Positions 1-8,639 of a DNA stretch of 64,000 nucleotides are shown here, piece by piece (the first letter of the stretch is position 1; the number at the start of each line of letters is the position of its first letter). The position numbers and the translations under genes are program-made. The notes under the pieces are model-generated. The model did no database searches. It worked only from the letters and a program-made list of their open reading frames with translations, and was not told the origin of the DNA. Source of the DNA: Bacteroidota bacterium. Its GTDB lineage: Bacteria; Bacteroidota; Bacteroidia; Palsa-965. Location: assembly GCA_020402865.1 (NCBI GenBank), contig JADBYT010000006.1:1-64000 (forward strand), written 5' to 3'.

Positions 1-1677
1 GTTAAGCTGCTCAGAACGGATCTGACGGCCGTTGAGGTCGTAGATATTGAGCATGGCCACACCGGCATTTTCAACCACATTGAAGTTGATTACCGTTTGC
101 TGGTTGAACGGATTGGGTACGTTCTGCTGCAGGTTACCCAGAGCAGGATTTACCGGAAGCTGATCCTGGAATGAACCCATGGGTACGGCATTGGTGCTGG
201 CTTTGGTGAGTGCTGCCACCTGTGCTTCGAGGGTTTCGATGCGCTGCTGCTGGGTTTTGATGGTTTCCTGCTGTGCAGTGATGTTGTTTTGCTGCACTTT
301 GATACCTTCCACCAGCAGCGGTGTGAGCGCGTTGTAGTTTACGGCATAAATTCCGTCGGTGCCCTGCACTACCGCTTCAGGAACAACCTGCTGCAGCTCC
401 TGAGCAATGAAACCAATTTGCTGTGCACCCTGTTCGCCTTCTTTGGCTGTGGGGCTGTTGAAGGTGTAGCTGGTGCCACGCATTTTCATAATCCGTTCCA
501 TCGGGTTTTCAATGCTTTTCACATTGGTTTTGAGGTTCTGGTCAGAAAATGCCCAGAAACCTTCGGCACGCACACCACCGTTTACGTCGAGGAAGAAGTT
601 GATGTTATTGCCGGCAGCAGGAGCCACGTTGGTTATACCGGCCGCAACAGGCGTGCTGGTATTAATACCCACACGGCCGTTGGCCAGAATGGTCATTACT
701 TCGCGGCTGTTGCCGGCAACGCAGGGCCCGGGCTGGTTGTTGCGGAAATTAAATGTAAAACGCGACTCGGTACCCGTGGTGGCATTTACATTACCCGCAT
801 AGCTTAGATCCTGCCAGCTCAGTGCGGCATTTGAAGCATCTACCTGCACATTCACACCGGCCAACCCATTCTGGCTGCGGAAACCAATTACGCCGGTAGT
901 CGGACAAACTGAACTTTCGAGCTCACCAATGGAAGCAAAAGACGCGGTGGCAGGTGATGTAAAGGCACCGTTGGTGAGAACCGAAATAGCGCGGATGCTG
1001 GCGCCGGGCAAAGCGGTGGGAGTGGCATCCACTACAAACGCTGCCGTACCCGGATCGGTATTAAAACCTACATAGCCACGCCAGTCGGCCACCATAATAT
1101 CTTTCTGGAAGGTGGGCGTAGTGGTATTGGTATAGTCGGTAAGAATGCTGCGCAGATAAAATTTCTGGCGCGGCCTTACCTGTGTGGGTATGCTGGCATC
1201 ATAGCCAAAACCCAGCACCAGATCTTTTGCGCCACTCGTATTATCAATGAGATTGAGATAAGCAGCCGATGCATTGCGGGTCATGGCCAAACCATACACG
1301 TTGTTAATCGGGAATGCGGCAGTGCCGGCTATTCCGAGGCCAATCCAATCGTTAAAGGCAAGAAAACTGCCAAACGTACCCGCTTCCACCTGCGAAATCT
1401 GGCCGTTGCGCACCTGAAGACGGGAGTTGGGTGTGGTGGTATTCAGTCCGAAAAATCCCTGATTGGGACCTGCTAAACCCACCAGCGTCATACGGGTTAC
1501 GTTATTACTTTCGAACAATACATTCTGAGCATTGTTTGAACCCATGGCGGTTGCGGCAAAAAGGTTATTACCCCCCAGTGCCCACTGTGCTTCTGCCTGC
1601 TGCGAAAAAGCAAACATGGCCACTACCGAAGCAAAAAATGCCGTGTGGCGTACTTTGTTGTAGTTAATTTGTTTCAT
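1..1677 (-). CDS. T9SS-secreted protein with peptidase S74 domain (3' end cut by window)
   Basis: Open frame from ATG at 1677 to the window edge, 559 residues and no stop, so the last ~35 residues lie outside. It starts with the same MKQINYNKVR signal peptide as the neighbour at 1938-3935, ending near QAEAQ. The body is a low-complexity, beta-rich region. A peptidase S74 domain follows (SDQNLKTN, then GFIAQEL and PLLVEGIK), then a Gln-rich coiled coil, then the beginning of a T9SS type A sorting domain (VPNPFNQQTVINF). S74 domains are intramolecular chaperones that trimerise and often self-cleave. Paralogue of the next gene, shorter in the middle. An in-frame ATG at 1701 is possible, but the 1677 start gives a cleaner signal peptide. 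Function of the passenger is unknown; probably a surface or secreted fibre-like protein. Confidence 0.85.
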   Translation of the reverse strand, partial: MKQINYNKVRHTAFFASVVAMFAFSQQAEAQWALGGNNLFAATAMGSNNAQNVLFESNNVTRMTLVGLAGPNQGFFGLNTTTPNSRLQVRNGQISQVEAGTFGSFLAFNDWIGLGIAGTAAFPINNVYGLAMTRNASAAYLNLIDNTSGAKDLVLGFGYDASIPTQVRPRQKFYLRSILTDYTNTTTPTFQKDIMVADWRGYVGFNTDPGTAAFVVDATPTALPGASIRAISVLTNGAFTSPATASFASIGELESSVCPTTGVIGFRSQNGLAGVNVQVDASNAALSWQDLSYAGNVNATTGTESRFTFNFRNNQPGPCVAGNSREVMTILANGRVGINTSTPVAAGITNVAPAAGNNINFFLDVNGGVRAEGFWAFSDQNLKTNVKSIENPMERIMKMRGTSYTFNSPTAKEGEQGAQQIGFIAQELQQVVPEAVVQGTDGIYAVNYNALTPLLVEGIKVQQNNITAQQETIKTQQQRIETLEAQVAALTKASTNAVPMGSFQDQLPVNPALGNLQQNVPNPFNQQTVINFNVVENAGVAMLNIYDLNGRQIRSEQLN

Positions 1678-1887
1678 AATCCTGATTATTATGTGAAACA
1701 TGAGGCGGCTCCTGAACCAACAGAAGCTGTTACACCCTACTGCATAACATCCCGTATTTGTTTAATGTTTTCTATTTAATTTGCAATAAATGCAAATTGC
1801 ATAATTTTCATAGTACCGTAAAATACAGTATTTATCCCTATTTTAAAGCCAATGAAGATCTGTTAATATTTAAATACTTATAAAATA

Positions 1888-1923
1888 AAAATCTCCGCCG
1901 GAAAGCTTACCGGCGGAGATTTT
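1888..1923 (-). terminator. Rho-independent terminator after the S74 gene
   Basis: Perfect 14-bp stem (1888-1901 with 1910-1923) and 8-nt loop, 14 nt past the stop at 1938. On the minus strand it is followed by a T-rich tract (complement of 1881-1890). It separates the two S74 paralogues, so each is probably its own transcription unit. Confidence 0.85.
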
Positions 1924-1937
1924 GCTACCTGATTGCA

Positions 1938-3935
1938 TTACTCGGTTACAATCATACGTTTGCTGTCGGCGGCTTTACCATCCACAATAAGTGCATAAAT
2001 GTACATGCCGGGCGCCAGTTCGTTGGCGTTGATTACAAGCTGACCTGCACCACGCTGATTAAGCTGCTCAGCGCGGATCTGACGGCCGTTGAGGTCGTAG
2101 ATGGTAAGCATGGCCACACCGGCATTTTGAGCTACCGTGTAGTTAATTACAGTTTGCTGATTGAACGGATTGGGTACGTTCTGCTGCAGGTTGCCCAGAG
2201 CAGGATTAACCGGAAGCGGTTCCTGAAAGCCTCCGGTGGGTGCAGTATTACCCTGCTGCGCGGCTAATTGTTTTTCGAGTTCGGCCACACGGTTGGTGAG
2301 GGTAACAATGGTATTTTGCTGCTCCTTGATGCCTTCAACCAGCAGCGGAGTGATGGAGTTGTAGTTTACAGCATACACGCCGTTGTTGCCTTGTACTACT
2401 GCTTCGGGAACCACCTGTTCAAGCTCTTGTGCAATGAAGCCAAGCTGTAATGTACCTTGTTGCCCTTCGGTATTGGAAGGTGCATTGAAAATATAGCTGG
2501 TACCTCGCATTTTCATAATGCGCTCAATGGGGCTTTCGATAGTTTGAACGTTTGTTTTGAAACGCTGATCCGAAAATGCAAAATAACCTTCGGCAAGTAC
2601 ACCACCAATTACTTCAAGATAGAAATTGGCACTACCTCCTACCGGAGGCACATTATAAATTCCGCTTGTATTAGGAATCCCCGGAGCTGTGTTAATACCA
2701 ACCCGTCCATTAGCAAGAATAGTCATTACTTCGCGACTGTTTGCCGGGTTACACGGTCCGGGCTGGTTGTTGCGGAAATTAAAGTTCATTCGTACTTCAT
2801 TGCCGGTAGTTGCACTTACATTACCCGAATAGTTTAAATCCTGCCACACTAATTCTGCTGTGCTGTTATTTACCTGAAGGTTTACACCGGACAGTCCATT
2901 TTGCCCTCTCATACCTACAACAAAATTAGTAGCGCATGAACTACTCACTAATTCACCTATTGACGCAAAAGAAGCAGTAGCGGGGGAGGTAAAACTTCCA
3001 CTGGTTAATACAGAAATACCGCGAACCAATCCGGCAACTGCGGGCAGTACAGCAGGAGTTGCATCTACCGCAAAAGCAACTGCGCCCGGGTCATTTCCTA
3101 CACCCACATAGCCATTCGGATTAATCACCATAATATCACGGTTTACCGGGGCTGATGTACCATTGGTGCGAATGCTTCTAATCCGTAAACGTTCTGAACT
3201 AAGCGTGGTTCCTTCATTACCAAAACCAATAATCATGTCTTTCACACTGCCGTTGTCCACCAGATTATAATATCCGGCAAATCCACCGCGCGACATTGCA
3301 AGACCATATACAGAAGTAATAGGAAATGCCGTTGTTCCGGCTACACCCATCCCAATCCATTCGTTACCGGCAGTAAACAACCCAAAACTACCCGTTTGCA
3401 ACTGCGAAATCTGCCCGCCAAACACCTGCAGCCGCGAACTGGGCGCTGTAGTGCCCAAGCCCGTAAAACCATTGTCGAGAATAGTCATTAGCGCATTACT
3501 AGGGATACCGCTGTTAATTACAAATCGACCACCGGTTGCGAATGTGTTCAGGATATTGGCGGTACTGCTCACCCGCAGTTCACCAGCGGCATCAACCAAT
3601 ACTCTCGATCCTGCGGTAGTGGTTAAACTTGTTCCGAAAGCGGTACTTGTAACCCTTGAATTATCCAGCACCTCCAGCCGTGTGGCAGGGTTGCCAATTC
3701 CGATCCCGAAAAAGCCCTGATTTACACCGGTGGCTCCCACCAGCGTCATACGCGTTACGTTGTTGGTTTCGAAAAGCACATTTACGTTGTTGTTCGAACC
3801 CATAGCCTGAGGCGTCATAAGCGTATTGCCCCCAAGTTGCCATTGCGCCTGAGCCTGCTGCGAAAACGCAAACATTGCCACCACCGATGCAAAAAATGCG
3901 GTACGGCGTACTTTATTGTAATTTATTTGTTTCAT
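1938..3935 (-). CDS. T9SS-secreted protein with peptidase S74 (endosialidase chaperone) domain
   Basis: 665 residues from ATG 3935; an upstream in-frame ATG at 3959 would add eight residues and spoil the signal peptide. Order: signal peptide 1-31 (ending QAQAQ); beta-rich repetitive passenger ~35-450 with VGIG/GIGNPATRLEV-type phrases common in trimeric fibre proteins; S74 domain ~453-545 beginning AFSDQRFKTN, where the Ser of the SD pair is the candidate autocleavage residue; coiled coil ~540-562; T9SS type A domain ~580-665 (NVPNPFNQQTVINY to KRMIVTE). S74 domains fold and trimerise phage tail fibres and are then released. Here the sorting signal lies downstream of the predicted cleavage site, so cleavage would detach the passenger. 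Paralogue of the gene at 1-1677. Passenger function unknown. Confidence 0.85.
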   Translation of the reverse strand: MKQINYNKVRRTAFFASVVAMFAFSQQAQAQWQLGGNTLMTPQAMGSNNNVNVLFETNNVTRMTLVGATGVNQGFFGIGIGNPATRLEVLDNSRVTSTAFGTSLTTTAGSRVLVDAAGELRVSSTANILNTFATGGRFVINSGIPSNALMTILDNGFTGLGTTAPSSRLQVFGGQISQLQTGSFGLFTAGNEWIGMGVAGTTAFPITSVYGLAMSRGGFAGYYNLVDNGSVKDMIIGFGNEGTTLSSERLRIRSIRTNGTSAPVNRDIMVINPNGYVGVGNDPGAVAFAVDATPAVLPAVAGLVRGISVLTSGSFTSPATASFASIGELVSSSCATNFVVGMRGQNGLSGVNLQVNNSTAELVWQDLNYSGNVSATTGNEVRMNFNFRNNQPGPCNPANSREVMTILANGRVGINTAPGIPNTSGIYNVPPVGGSANFYLEVIGGVLAEGYFAFSDQRFKTNVQTIESPIERIMKMRGTSYIFNAPSNTEGQQGTLQLGFIAQELEQVVPEAVVQGNNGVYAVNYNSITPLLVEGIKEQQNTIVTLTNRVAELEKQLAAQQGNTAPTGGFQEPLPVNPALGNLQQNVPNPFNQQTVINYTVAQNAGVAMLTIYDLNGRQIRAEQLNQRGAGQLVINANELAPGMYIYALIVDGKAADSKRMIVTE

Positions 3936-4163
3936 AATCCTGATTATTATGTAAAACATCAGGCTGCTTCCGAACCGACGAAAGCTACTTAACCCACACG
4001 CATAACAACAGCATCATTCATCTTGTTGATTTAAGACTTTGCGAAAACTGCAAAACGCTACACAAATAAACCTTTCAAAATAATCAACACAACCAATCGC
4101 AACAAGCACTTGAAAGACTGTTGATAAAACAATTGATGTATATACACTATTGAAAAACAACGA

Positions 4164-4185
4164 CCCGGCTTTATTCAAAGCCGGG
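4164..4185 (-). terminator. Rho-independent terminator after the sigma/anti-sigma-like pair
   Basis: Perfect 9-bp GC-rich stem (4164-4172 with 4177-4185) and 4-nt loop, about 28 nt beyond the stop at 4213, followed on the minus strand by a T-rich run. It closes the sigma-factor operon before the S74 gene. The rest of 3936-4212 is AT-rich leader without a convincing gene. Confidence 0.8.
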
Positions 4186-4212
4186 CCTGTATTTAACCAA
4201 AACAAAAGGAAA

Positions 4213-4842
4213 TTATCGCGGTGTCTGCACGTCTTCTGATGACTTGTCGTTGTTACCGGTACTTTCGGGTTTCTTGTTTAAATCGGCCGATGAATCCACC
4301 GCTTTGTGAATGAACGGGGTGAGCGACGGAGGCGACTGATCAGGTACGTGCAGCGTATCCATTTTTTCGCTGGTTGGATTTACAAAGCCGCGCAGCGGAT
4401 CAATCTGATCGCCGAAGCGGAGATTGGATACATCTGGCTGGCTTTGGTTGAGATAGGTTTTTCGCTGAACACGAACGGGCAGTGCTGCCATAATACTTTC
4501 GGGCCGCACCGAGGGCGTATTATCTGCAATAGCGGGCGGTGAAGGTGTGTTTGTGTGCGAAGGCTGGGTGTATTTAGCGGCCGGTTTAGCCACTACCTCC
4601 TGCACGGCGGTATCGCTACGCGTAAGCAGCCAGGTGGCCAGCACAATGGCTCCTGTGGCACCAATAAGTGCCAGCACCGTATTCAGGCTGAACCGGAAAC
4701 GGAAGCGGTTGTTTTTGGGCAGTTGGTTCAGCGAACGGTTCATGGCGTCCCAGTCGGCTCCGTCGTACGGAGTTTCATAGTCGCCCAGCCGTTCCTGCAC
4801 TGCCCGGAAAAGCGGGTCATCGTGTAGTTGTCCGTTGTTCAT
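4213..4842 (-). CDS. Single-pass membrane protein coupled to ECF sigma factor (anti-sigma-like)
   Basis: 209 residues. Cytoplasmic N-terminus ~1-50 with the W-D-A-M-N-R segment often seen at the start of Bacteroidota sigma-coupled membrane proteins, one membrane helix ~53-73, then a Pro/Ser/Thr-rich extracytoplasmic tail without a recognised fold. Its start lies inside the 3' end of the sigma-factor gene (26-nt overlap), implying translational coupling. Position and architecture suggest an anti-sigma or regulatory partner, but no zinc-binding anti-sigma motif (HxxxCxxC) is visible, so this is inference from context. Confidence 0.65.
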   Translation of the reverse strand: MNNGQLHDDPLFRAVQERLGDYETPYDGADWDAMNRSLNQLPKNNRFRFRFSLNTVLALIGATGAIVLATWLLTRSDTAVQEVVAKPAAKYTQPSHTNTPSPPAIADNTPSVRPESIMAALPVRVQRKTYLNQSQPDVSNLRFGDQIDPLRGFVNPTSEKMDTLHVPDQSPPSLTPFIHKAVDSSADLNKKPESTGNNDKSSEDVQTPR

Positions 4843-5401
4843 CGGCAGATTTTCTGCTTAAATGCGTGAGTAATTTCTTGAGTTGAAACCGGGCCTTGGC
4901 CAGATTGGACTTTGAAGTCCCTTCGCTGATATTGAGCTGCTCGGCGATTTCCTTGTGCGAAAAATTTTCGAGCACATAGAGGTTAAACACCGTGCGGTAG
5001 GCCGGACTGAGCTGCTGAACTGCCTGAAGAATCTGTTCTTCGGAAAGCGCGGCAATCAAATCCTCCTCTTCCACCTCATCCGTATGATCGGGCACATCGC
5101 CGTCGCGCATGTGTACGGTTGACACGATGAGGTATTCATGCTTATTTCGGCGGAGGTGATCCACTGCGGTATTTACCACAATACGTCTCACCCAGCCTTC
5201 CAGCGATCCTCTGCCAGCAAAATTGCGGATGGTGGAAAACACTTTAATCATTCCATCCTGAAGCATATCGCGCGCCTGCTCACGATCTTTGGCATAACGC
5301 AGGCATACACCCAGCATTTTACCATAAAACCGCTTGTATAATGCCTCCTGACAGGATCTGTCCTGCCTGATGCAACCCGCGATCAGTTCATTTTCAGTCA
5401 T
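4817..5401 (-). CDS. RNA polymerase ECF sigma-70 factor
   Basis: 194 residues from ATG 5401 (MTENELIAGC); a longer frame to 5455 adds a basic, unlikely leader. Region 2 is clear (YAKDREQARDMLQDGMIKVF, then FAGRGSLEGWVRRI and NTAVDHLRR). Region 4 carries the helix-turn-helix (LSPAYRTVFNLYVLE, then SHKEIAEQLNISEGTSKSNL). Length and motifs fit Bacteroidota ECF factors. The stop codon lies inside the following membrane-protein gene, which is probably its regulator. Targets are unknown; the downstream S74 proteins are candidates by position only. Confidence 0.92.
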   Translation of the reverse strand: MTENELIAGCIRQDRSCQEALYKRFYGKMLGVCLRYAKDREQARDMLQDGMIKVFSTIRNFAGRGSLEGWVRRIVVNTAVDHLRRNKHEYLIVSTVHMRDGDVPDHTDEVEEEDLIAALSEEQILQAVQQLSPAYRTVFNLYVLENFSHKEIAEQLNISEGTSKSNLAKARFQLKKLLTHLSRKSADEQRTTTR

Positions 5402-5520
5402 ACGTGCAGCTTGGCTCCGCCGGATTCTACGTGTAAAAGACGCTAAAAGGTACAACAGGTTGCCCCGGCCAACAGATAAAAATACGATTAAAAGGGGATA
5501 GACTTGAAAAGCCGGGGAGT

Positions 5521-6252
5521 TCAGAGCAGCCCCAGTTCAACCAGACAGGCGCCGGCGGCTTCCTGTTCGGCCCGCTTTTTCGATTGATGCTGGCTGCGGC
5601 CGTGTACTTTGCCATCGATGGTAATTTCGATCACAAACATGCGCTGCTGCCCGGTGCCGTTTTCCTCTACCAGATTGAAGCGAAGCTCTTTTTTGTTTTT
5701 CTGGCACCACTCAATGAGTTTACTCTTAAAATCGGTGTCCGTGCTTTCGATTTCATCAATATCGAGGTGGTGACGGATAATTTTTTCGTTGATGAAGCGG
5801 GCCGTGAAGGCATAACCCCGATCGAGGTAAATGGCCCCGATGAGGGCTTCAAACACATCGCCATTTATGGAATTGCTTCGGCCGGTAAGTCCGCTTTCGG
5901 CTTCGATGAATTTATCAAGTCCGAATTTTACGGCCAGTTTGCCCAACTGCTGCCGGCTCACAATGCGCGAGCGGAGTTTGGTAAGGAAGCCTTCGTCGCG
6001 GTAGGGGAATTTTTTGAAGAGGTAATCGGCAATTACGGCACTCAGTACGGCATCGCCCAAAAACTCAAGCCGTTCATAGCTTTCTTTCTGTTCATTGCGG
6101 TCGCGGGCCTGATTGGCGGCCGAACTATGCGTGAAGGCTTTACGAAATAGCGAGAGGTTGCGGGGATAAAATCCCAGCATATTGCGGAGGGAACGGCAGA
6201 ACGCCTTATCATTTCCGCTTGTGAACAGAATGATTCTCAGTGCAGTAATCAC
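5521..6252 (-). CDS. rnc: Ribonuclease III
   Basis: 243 residues. Double-stranded-RNA endonuclease for rRNA and mRNA processing. The signature E-R-L-E-F-L-G-D-A-V-L is at ~60-70, the second catalytic region GDVFEALIGAIYLD at ~130-143, and a C-terminal dsRNA-binding domain (SKLIEWCQKNK to SKKRAEQEAAGACL) at ~172-240. It starts 8 nt after the fabF stop, giving the widespread acpP-fabF-rnc order; cotranscription is likely. No key residues are missing. Confidence 0.96.
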   Translation of the reverse strand: MITALRIILFTSGNDKAFCRSLRNMLGFYPRNLSLFRKAFTHSSAANQARDRNEQKESYERLEFLGDAVLSAVIADYLFKKFPYRDEGFLTKLRSRIVSRQQLGKLAVKFGLDKFIEAESGLTGRSNSINGDVFEALIGAIYLDRGYAFTARFINEKIIRHHLDIDEIESTDTDFKSKLIEWCQKNKKELRFNLVEENGTGQQRMFVIEITIDGKVHGRSQHQSKKRAEQEAAGACLVELGLL

Positions 6253-6260
6253 TGGCGCAA

Positions 6261-7514
6261 TTAAGCAGAATACTTCTTAAACACAGCTGCGGCATTATGG
6301 CCGCCGAAGCCGAATGTATTGCTGATTGCCGCACGAACCACACGCTGCTGGGCTTTGCCGAACGTCAGGTTCAGACGGGCATCGATTTCCGGATCAGGGG
6401 TGGAGTGATTGATGGTGGGGGGAACGATGTCGTTTTGTACCGCCAGCACCGTGGCGATTGCTTCAATTGCTCCGGCAGCACCAAGCAGGTGGCCGGTCAT
6501 TGATTTGGTGGCGCTGATGTTCATGGCATAAGCCTGCTCACCGAATACTTTCTGAATGGCCTTGAGTTCGGCTACATCGCCCAATGGAGTAGAAGTACCG
6601 TGGGTGTTGATGTAGTCGATGTCTTCGGGCTGAAGTTCAGCATCTTCGAGGGCATTGCGCATTACAAGTGCAGCGCCGAGGCCTTCGGGATGCGGTGCAG
6701 TGATGTGGTGTGCATCGGCACTCAGGCCGCCGCCAACCACTTCGCAATAAATTTTGGCACCACGTGCAAGAGCGTGGTTCAATTCTTCAAGCACCAGTGA
6801 GCCACCACCTTCACCAAGTACAAAACCATCGCGGTCTTTGTCGTAAGGACGCGAAGCCGCTGCAGGATTGTCGTTGCGGGTGCTCATTGCCTGACAGGCG
6901 TTGAAACCACCCACTCCGGCTTCATTCACGGCCGACTCAGAGCCGCCGGTTACAATTACGTTGGCCTTACCCAGGCGAATGTAATTGAACGCATCAATAA
7001 GTGCATTGGTGGAAGAAGCACAGGCCGAAACCGTGGTAAAATTGGGGCCGTGAAAGCCGTAGCGCATGGAAATATGCCCGGCGCAAATATCGGCTATCAT
7101 TTTCGGAATGAAGAACGGATTGAAACGCGGCGTACCATCGCCTTTGGCAAATGCAAAACACTCGTCCTGGAATGTCTCCAGTCCGCCAATGCCCGACCCC
7201 CAGATCACACCTACACGGGTGCGGTCAATGGTTTCGGCATTCACACCGGCGTCGCGCACGGCCTGATCGGCCGCGGCGATGCCATAATGTGAAAATGCAT
7301 CAAGCTTGCGCGCTTCCTTGCGGTCGAAATACTCTTCCAGATTGAAGTTCTTCACTTCGCACGCAAACTGTGTTTTGAATTTCGATGCATCAAAACGGGT
7401 AATCGGGGCTGCGCCGCTTACTCCCGCCAGCAGATTTGTCCAATACTCCTGAACATTATTGCCCAGCGGTGTTACTGCGCCAAGGCCTGTTACAACAACC
7501 CGTTTTAACTGCAT
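6261..7514 (-). CDS. fabF: Beta-ketoacyl-ACP synthase II
   Basis: 417 residues, the usual length. Condenses malonyl-ACP with acyl-ACP in type II fatty-acid elongation. Catalytic Cys165 lies in TVSACASSTN, His305 in NTHGTSTPLGD and His342 in SMTGHLLGAAGA. The N-terminal VVVTGLGAVTPLG is typical. It lies 31 nt after acpP, encoding its carrier protein substrate, and 8 nt before rnc. Confidence 0.97.
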   Translation of the reverse strand: MQLKRVVVTGLGAVTPLGNNVQEYWTNLLAGVSGAAPITRFDASKFKTQFACEVKNFNLEEYFDRKEARKLDAFSHYGIAAADQAVRDAGVNAETIDRTRVGVIWGSGIGGLETFQDECFAFAKGDGTPRFNPFFIPKMIADICAGHISMRYGFHGPNFTTVSACASSTNALIDAFNYIRLGKANVIVTGGSESAVNEAGVGGFNACQAMSTRNDNPAAASRPYDKDRDGFVLGEGGGSLVLEELNHALARGAKIYCEVVGGGLSADAHHITAPHPEGLGAALVMRNALEDAELQPEDIDYINTHGTSTPLGDVAELKAIQKVFGEQAYAMNISATKSMTGHLLGAAGAIEAIATVLAVQNDIVPPTINHSTPDPEIDARLNLTFGKAQQRVVRAAISNTFGFGGHNAAAVFKKYSA

Positions 7515-7545
7515 ACGTTTACTTCAAAAGTTGAATCCAGTAGGA

Positions 7546-7785
7546 TTACTTGGTAGCGTGTTCCTGAATGTAGGTAACAGCGTCACCCACAGTGGCGATT
7601 TTCTCAGCCTGATCGTCAGGAATAGCAATGTTGAACTCTTTTTCAAATTCCATGATGAGCTCAACGGTATCAAGCGAGTCAGCACCAAGATCGTTGGTAA
7701 AGCTGGCAGACTCGGTTACTTCGCTGGCTTCAACACCGAGTTTGTCAACAATGATGCTTTTCACTTTTTCAGCAATATCAGACAT
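7546..7785 (-). CDS. acpP: Acyl carrier protein
   Basis: 79 residues from ATG 7785 ([11 protein letters not shown]); the longer frame from 7818 starts inside the untranslated leader downstream of the promoter. Ser37 in [10 protein letters not shown] is the 4'-phosphopantetheine attachment site. Very acidic, as expected. First gene of acpP-fabF-rnc, with its own promoter-like sequence upstream. Confidence 0.96.
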   Translation of the reverse strand: MSDIAEKVKSIIVDKLGVEASEVTESASFTNDLGADSLDTVELIMEFEKEFNIAIPDDQAEKIATVGDAVTYIQEHATK

Positions 7786-7815
7786 TGTATTAGGTTTTTG
7801 GTTATAGTTTGCGTG

Positions 7816-7844
7816 CAAAGATAGCCGGAGGGGACGAAAAACAA
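7816..7844 (-). promoter_or_regulatory. Bacteroidota-type promoter of acpP-fabF-rnc
   Basis: Minus strand: TTG at 7844-7842, 18-nt spacer, TATCTTTG at 7823-7816, matching the -33 TTG / -7 TAnnTTTG consensus. Predicted start near 7809 gives a leader of about 24 nt before the acpP ATG. Confidence 0.75.
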
Positions 7845-7878
7845 AACCTTTTTTGCCTTTCGGCTGATAATCAGCCTA

Positions 7879-8544
7879 TTACTTATAGACAAAGCAAATC
7901 TCTTCCAGACTTTTACGCTTTAAATCGGGAACAAGGCAATTTTCGGCCACGTAACCAACCGGAATAAGCAGGAAAGGCCGCTCGTTTTCGGGCCTGTTGA
8001 GCAATGTGCTTAAAAAGTTCATCGGGCTTGGCGTGTGCGTAAGTGCCGACAGCCCGGCCTGATGAATAGCCGCAAGCAAAAACCCGCAGGCCAGTCCCAC
8101 CGATTCATTTACATAATAATTGTTCTTTTTACGTCCGTTTACCTCTTCATACGCCCGCCTGAACACCACAATAAGCGCGGGTGCGGTTTCCAGAAAAGGC
8201 TTCTGCCAGTCGGTCCCGAGCGGCGCCAGATCATCGAGCCAGTCTTGCGGCATACGGCCGTTATAACTTTCATATTCTTCCTTTTCTGCCGCTTCGCGTA
8301 TCCGGCGTTTCAGCTCGGCATTGGTAACAAGACAAAACGACCAGGGCTGTTTATGTGCGCCCGAAGGAGCGGTGGATGCCGTAAGGATAAGTTGTTCGAG
8401 CACCCCTTCCGGAATGGGATCGGGCAAAAATTCGCGCACCGTGCGGCGGCTGTCCATATAATGATAAAAACGGGCAGCACGCTCCTGCATTTCAGCAGGC
8501 AACAACCGGGGGCGCGAATAAGGAATGTGCGGATAATCAGACAT
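7879..8544 (-). CDS. Nitroreductase-fold flavoprotein, iodotyrosine deiodinase (IYD)-like
   Basis: 221 residues. FMN-binding start RRTVREFLPDPIP, then STAPSGAHKQPW, a hallmark of the IYD branch of the nitroreductase superfamily. The substrate-lid residues that bind the halotyrosine zwitterion in mammalian IYD (Glu, Tyr, Lys) appear here as Glu90, Tyr94 and Lys115, with the same 4 and 21 residue spacing, in a region reading RMPQDWLDDL. The C-terminal PVGYVAENCLVPDLKRK also matches the family. Bacterial IYDs reductively dehalogenate halotyrosines; the physiological substrate here is unknown. Soluble, no signal peptide. Encoded alone, same strand as but separate from acpP. Confidence 0.8.
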   Translation of the reverse strand: MSDYPHIPYSRPRLLPAEMQERAARFYHYMDSRRTVREFLPDPIPEGVLEQLILTASTAPSGAHKQPWSFCLVTNAELKRRIREAAEKEEYESYNGRMPQDWLDDLAPLGTDWQKPFLETAPALIVVFRRAYEEVNGRKKNNYYVNESVGLACGFLLAAIHQAGLSALTHTPSPMNFLSTLLNRPENERPFLLIPVGYVAENCLVPDLKRKSLEEICFVYK

Positions 8545-8639
8545 TATAAAAATAACGGCAGGGTGAATAGCATGACCTGCACATCAGGCACAAGTTCGTA
8601 ATTATCGGGAGAATTGAAAAAAGGGGAATCGGCAAGGGG

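Noticed and set aside
289-807. Open frame of 172 codons on the plus strand
   Set aside because: Lies antisense to the S74 gene whose signal peptide, S74 motifs and sorting domain are clear.
2457-2837. Plus-strand frame of 126 codons
   Set aside because: Antisense shadow of the second S74 gene; no start signal or motif.
4014-4205. Minus-strand frame of 63 codons
   Set aside because: Crosses the terminator at 4164-4185; no family resemblance.
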